Assembly: GCA_964494505.1 (NCBI GenBank)
Contig: CAZBRO010000018.1
Location: 1 to 64,000 of the forward strand
Origin: CAIYRG01 sp964494505
Lineage (GTDB): Bacteria > Pseudomonadota > Alphaproteobacteria > Micropepsales > Micropepsaceae
Reading direction: 5' to 3'
Length of the DNA: 64,000 nucleotides
A program made the position numbers and the translations under genes. The notes beneath the pieces are model-generated. The model did not search any database. It saw nothing but the letters and a program-made list of their open reading frames with translations, and was not told the DNA's origin. This document shows, in pieces, positions 60,949 to 64,000 of the stretch. How positions within the stretch are numbered: position 1 is the first letter of the stretch; every line of letters starts with the position of its first letter.

Positions 60949-61541
60949 CGCAACACGGCGACCTTCCGGACGCGTCCTTGGCGGTCGCGGCACGCCAAGG
61001 CGACGAGAATGCTTTTGCGAATCTCATGCGGCGCCACAAAGGATGGCTCTATCAATTCATCCGCCGCTACGTCGCCGACCGCGACGATGCCTATGACGTT
61101 CTGCAGGAGAGCTTTGTGGCAGCGTGGGGCGCGCTGTCGCGCTTCGATCCGGAGCGGCCCTTCGAGGCGTGGCTCCGCCGCATCGCGCTCAACAAATGCC
61201 GCGACCGCGCCCGGCGCAACGCCGTGCGGCGAACCGCGCTGCGCGTCCTGGGGCTTGCTTACGACGTTGGCGAAGGAGCGGCCGAGCCGGCAGCGGACAC
61301 CAGCGCTCAGGTGGATCAGGCGGCAGTGCGTCTCGAAACCGCGATTGCGCAATTGCCGCGCAACCTCAAGGAGGCCCTGGTGCTGACGGCGCTCGAAGGG
61401 CTCTCGCACAAGGAAGCCGGCGAACTTCTCGGGATCAACGCGAAAGCCGTGGAGACGCGCGTCTATCGGGCCAAACGCCAGCTTGCAATTCTGTTGGACC
61501 CGGAAGACCTCGCCGACATCGCGGCCGTCCCCCGCGTCTAA
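60945..61541 (+). CDS. ECF sigma factor, CnrH-like, 198 residues
   Basis: Region 2: ANLMRRHKGWLYQFIRRYVA and DDAYDVLQESFVAAWGALSR with RPFEAWLRRIALNKCRDRAR; region 4: LPRNLKEALVLTALEGLSHK and EAGELLGINAKAVETRVYRAKR, a helix-turn-helix. Typical ECF length. It overlaps the sensor gene by 4 bases, completing a three-gene cassette in the cnrYXH order, so its activity should be controlled by metal binding at the CnrX-like protein. Likely targets are nearby metal genes, but no promoter match was established. Convergent 4-base overlap with the next gene. Confidence 0.92.
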   Translation: MTQHGDLPDASLAVAARQGDENAFANLMRRHKGWLYQFIRRYVADRDDAYDVLQESFVAAWGALSRFDPERPFEAWLRRIALNKCRDRARRNAVRRTALRVLGLAYDVGEGAAEPAADTSAQVDQAAVRLETAIAQLPRNLKEALVLTALEGLSHKEAGELLGINAKAVETRVYRAKRQLAILLDPEDLADIAAVPRV

Positions 61542-62119
61542 GGCCAGGGATCGTCGAGGCCTTCGGGCGGGTGAACGTCGAACGCGTTCAGCATCGCCGC
61601 CAGCGCGATGTAATAGCCGGCGGCATTCACCAATTCGACCGTCTGCGCTTCGCCCAGAATCGCAACGACATTCGCGTAAGCCTCCGCGCTCGCGCGCCGC
61701 GCGGTCACCAGCTCGTGGACGAATCGGTGGACCGCAGCCTCGTCGGCTTTCTCCGGCCTCGGGGGCGTGCCGCTTCTGAGTGCGGCAATGGTCTCCTCCG
61801 AAACGCCCGCTTCACGGGCAAGCCGCGCATGGGCGGCCCATTCGTGGCCCGATTGCCAATGGACCGCGATTGTCAGGATCGCAAGCTCGAACAGGCGGCG
61901 GTCGAGACTCGTACGGAAGCGCAACGCTTCGCCGATGGAAGACCAATGTGTGCCCAGCGCGGGCAGATGCAGAAAGGCGTTGAACGGACCCGTCAGGTGC
62001 CCTTGCTCATCCACCAGCGATTTCCGTTTCGCCGCGCGCGGCCCCTTCGCGATCGAATCATAGAGCTGCTGCTGTTCGGGCGTGAGGTGTGCCGGATCGA
62101 CATAGGAGAGCCGAGACAA
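61538..62119 (-). CDS. Carboxymuconolactone decarboxylase-family (AhpD-like fold) protein, 193 residues
   Basis: MSRLSYVDPAHLTPEQQQLY, GPFNAFLHLPALGTHWSSIG, FELAILTIAVHWQSGHEWAA-HARLAREAGVSEETIAAL is the CMD/AhpD fold core. Unlike AhpD peroxidases there is no C-x-x-C in the active helix; the E-W-x-x-H arrangement is that of the gamma-carboxymuconolactone decarboxylase-like subgroup. Reaction not assignable; it may act on a small organic acid or lactone. Minus strand, convergent with the ECF gene. Confidence 0.85.
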   Translation of the reverse strand: MSRLSYVDPAHLTPEQQQLYDSIAKGPRAAKRKSLVDEQGHLTGPFNAFLHLPALGTHWSSIGEALRFRTSLDRRLFELAILTIAVHWQSGHEWAAHARLAREAGVSEETIAALRSGTPPRPEKADEAAVHRFVHELVTARRASAEAYANVVAILGEAQTVELVNAAGYYIALAAMLNAFDVHPPEGLDDPWP

Positions 62120-62188
62120 TCGATATTCCTTTTTCTTTCGCGCGACCGGGAACGAAGGGCCTTCCTTTCGCCGAAATTGCGCTTTGCG

Positions 62189-63313
62189 TCAGCCCAGCGC
62201 TATTCCCGCGAGCCGTCCGATACCGAATGTGATGAGCGCCGCGGCATAACCGATGGAAAGCTGCCGCGAAGCGGAAAACAACAGGCCACGTCCCGTGAAA
62301 AGGGACGTGCCCGCGCCGACCGCGGCGAGCGCGAGGCCCGAGGACGCGAGGCTTGCAATGACGGCCGCCGAACCGGTGAGCAGGAAGAACGGCGCCACCG
62401 GAAAAATCGCTCCGGCCGAGAACAGAACGAACGAGGTTCCCGCCGCCGCCCATGCCGAACCCCCGAGCTTCTTCGGATCGATGCCGAGTTCTTCGCGCAC
62501 CAGCGTTTCCAGCGCCACGCCCTCCTGGCTCAACAGGCGTTTGGCAAGCGCGCGCGCTTCGGCTTCGTCGAGCCCCTTGGCCTGGTAGATGAGGACGAGT
62601 TCCTCGGTCTCTTCTTCCGGCGATTGCGCCAGCTCGGCGGCCTCGGTGGCGATCTGCTTTTCGTAAAGCTCGCGCGAGCTCGCAACCGACAGCCACTCGC
62701 CCATCGCCATCGAGCAGGCCCCGGCGATGAGCCCGGCAACGCCCGCGAGCAGGATCGTGCGCTCCGCCGCGTCGGCGCCGGCAATGCCCATCACCAGGCT
62801 CAGATTGGAGACCAGCCCGTCATTGGCGCCGAGCACGGCCGCGCGCAGGGCGTTGCCGGCAGCACCCCGATGACGGCCTTCGAGGCGCGCCAGCGCCGGT
62901 CCGGCAAGGCCGGTGTGGGTCGATGACGCCGCCTGGATGATGCGGGCATGGGAGCGTTCGTCGGCCGGAAGTCCGCCCGCTACCGCATCGGGCTGGCTGT
63001 CGTAATCGCTGCTGCCGCGGGCTTCCGTCGCCGCCATGGTGGGCAGAATGAAGCTCGGTCCGAAGCGGCGCGCCAGCCACGACAGGCTGCGCGCACGGAA
63101 GCTCGGCGTCAGTTTGGTGCGCGTGCGCTGAACAAGATCCAGGCGCTTGTGCCAGAACTCGGCATGCGCGCTTTCGACAGCGGCCAAGCGGCGGTAGATC
63201 TTGGCGACATTGGGATCCCGTTCGGCATCGGCGAGCGCCATGTAGACCGCGGCGCCGTCCACTTCGCCCTGCAGATTGTCCCTCAGCCGCCGCTGTTCGC
63301 TCGCATCCGTCAT
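62189..63313 (-). CDS. MbfA-like rubrerythrin/VIT1 fusion, iron/manganese exporter, 374 residues
   Basis: Residues 8-150 are a ferritin-like domain with metal-ligand helices (LQGEVDGAAVYMALADAERD; LAAVESAHAEFWHKRLD; later DERSHARIIQ). Residues 160-374 are the VIT1/CCC1 membrane domain: AAVLGANDGLVSNLSLVMGI, SMAMGEWLSVASSRELYEKQ, the cytoplasmic helix LIYQAKGLDEAEARALAKRL and three further helices. MbfA of rhizobia exports Fe(II)/Mn(II) and protects against iron and peroxide. The architecture and length support the assignment; no Irr-type operator was checked. Confidence 0.88.
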   Translation of the reverse strand: MTDASEQRRLRDNLQGEVDGAAVYMALADAERDPNVAKIYRRLAAVESAHAEFWHKRLDLVQRTRTKLTPSFRARSLSWLARRFGPSFILPTMAATEARGSSDYDSQPDAVAGGLPADERSHARIIQAASSTHTGLAGPALARLEGRHRGAAGNALRAAVLGANDGLVSNLSLVMGIAGADAAERTILLAGVAGLIAGACSMAMGEWLSVASSRELYEKQIATEAAELAQSPEEETEELVLIYQAKGLDEAEARALAKRLLSQEGVALETLVREELGIDPKKLGGSAWAAAGTSFVLFSAGAIFPVAPFFLLTGSAAVIASLASSGLALAAVGAGTSLFTGRGLLFSASRQLSIGYAAALITFGIGRLAGIALG

Positions 63314-63359
63314 GAGTGGGATGTTACGCGAGGCTGCTCCGGGCCGCCATGCGCCAGCT

Positions 63360-64000
63360 TCACTCCGCTTGCGCGGGAAGCTCAGGCGCGAGCGAACGCT
63401 CCATGCGGGCGCCGAACCGGCCCAGATAGCCGTAGATCACCGGCGTGATGTAGAGCGTCAGCGCCTGCGACAGGATGAGGCCGCCGACCACCGCCAATCC
63501 CAGCGGCTGGCGTCCCGCGCCGCCTTCGCCCAAGCCGAGCGCGATCGGCAGGCTTCCCATCAGCGCGGCCATGGTAGTCATCATGATGGGCCGGAAGCGG
63601 ATCAAGGCTGCTTCCGCGATGGCCTTGTCCGGGCTTACGCCGTGCTCGCGTTCGCGCACCAGCGCGAAGTCGATCATCATGATGGCGTTCTTCTTCACGA
63701 TGCCCACCAGCATGATCATGCCGACGAAGGCATAGAGGGTAAGCGGGATGCCGAAGAAATAGAGGGTCAGCAGCGCGCCTACCGCAGCCGAAGGAAGGCC
63801 CGAGAGAATCGTCAGCGGGTGGATAAAGCTCTCATACAGAATGCCCAGGATGATATAGACGACCAGAACCGCGCCCAGCAGCAGGAAGCCCATGCCCTGC
63901 ATCGATTGCTGGAAAGCCTTCGCCGTTCCCTGGAAACTCCCCAGGATCGAAGCCGGCATTCCGAGTTGCTGCTTCACGTTCTCCAGCTGAATGACGGCGT
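63360..64000 (-). CDS. RND efflux pump inner-membrane subunit (HAE1/AcrB type), C-terminal part only
   Basis: The frame is open to the right edge, so only the last 213 residues are present. MGFLLLGAVLVVYIILGILY, ESFIHPLTILSGLPSAAVGA, LYAFVGMIMLVGIVKKNAIM, MIDFALVREREHG, ALIRFRPIMMTTMAALMGSL and PIALGLGEGGAGRQPLGLAV are the conserved helices 8-12 of AcrB/MdtB-type pumps. It would export drugs or hydrophobic compounds with a periplasmic adaptor and TolC. The heavy-metal (CzcA) subgroup is less likely from the GEGG-A-RQPLG text, although the neighbouring metal-sensing cassette keeps it open. Confidence 0.93.
   Translation of the reverse strand, partial: AVIQLENVKQQLGMPASILGSFQGTAKAFQQSMQGMGFLLLGAVLVVYIILGILYESFIHPLTILSGLPSAAVGALLTLYFFGIPLTLYAFVGMIMLVGIVKKNAIMMIDFALVREREHGVSPDKAIAEAALIRFRPIMMTTMAALMGSLPIALGLGEGGAGRQPLGLAVVGGLILSQALTLYITPVIYGYLGRFGARMERSLAPELPAQAE

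Noticed and set aside
1..64000. CRISPR arrays, rRNA operons or a replication origin
   Set aside because: No regularly spaced identical repeats with unique spacers outside the coding RTX repeats, no rRNA-like stretches and no DnaA-box cluster were seen.

Overview
The window is GC-rich DNA that looks alphaproteobacterial. The clues are a livHMGF cluster carrying the extra small membrane gene usual in that class, an MbfA-like ferritin/VIT1 exporter, a divergent efp/epmA pair, a DUF2019 immunity gene, FixP-like cytochrome c and a NPNQPRVPAGSPDGG-type toxin. The exact genus cannot be read; a soil or freshwater relative of Rhizomicrobium/Micropepsales is only a guess.

Layout. (1) 1-21126, minus: one open frame of at least 7042 codons encoding a giant secreted RTX (calcium-binding nonapeptide repeat) protein. 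Its C-terminus and any type I secretion genes lie beyond the left edge. Nine super-repeats of about 250 residues fill its N-terminal third, and a lectin-like beta-sandwich is embedded near residue 2900-3090. (2) 21.1-23.2 kb: regulatory DNA and small genes, including a 52-residue membrane protein. (3) 23.2-33.6 kb: a trace-metal region. Three 24-bp boxes with the form CGTTATAT-N8-ACATCACG closely resemble the E. coli ModE operator. They precede (a) a small gene and a Mop/TOBE molybdate-binding protein, (b) a five-gene operon of periplasmic binding protein, di-haem DHOR protein, TonB-dependent receptor, TPR-methyltransferase and small secreted protein, and (c) a siderophore-type TonB receptor. 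I read this as a molybdenum/tungsten-responsive TonB uptake regulon; it is the most interesting finding here. (4) 33.6-38.9 kb: an accessory island with a toxin/immunity pair, a DUF3800 gene broken at a 5-bp tandem repeat, an unknown regulator-like gene with repeated operators, a tRNA-like element with an aberrant anticodon arm, an IS1-like transposase with a coupled partner gene, and tRNA-Ser(CGA) at the border. (5) 39-52.6 kb: core genes: rlmJ, efp diverging from its lysyltransferase epmA, a liv ABC operon, a 3-oxoadipyl-CoA-type thiolase, a threonine dehydratase, a CobW GTPase and small genes.

(6) 52.8-60.0 kb: a membrane redox/metal module. A plus-strand operon (FixP-like dihaem cytochrome c with Cys in place of the second axial Met, PpiC-type foldase, HupE) converges on minus-strand genes for three DUF6644-like four-helix proteins, a 34-residue single-helix peptide and a 481-residue membrane protein whose C-terminal domain belongs to the same set. 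A perfect FNR/FixK box (TTGATCCAAATCAA) precedes two of them. (7) 60.2-61.5 kb: a Y-X-H cassette (short one-helix protein, membrane-anchored metal-resistance sensor, ECF sigma factor) in the cnrYXH order. (8) 61.5-64 kb: a carboxymuconolactone decarboxylase-like protein, an MbfA-like iron/manganese exporter and the C-terminal part of an RND efflux pump running off the right edge.

Throughout, long open frames antisense to the RTX gene are by-products of its biased codons and are not annotated.
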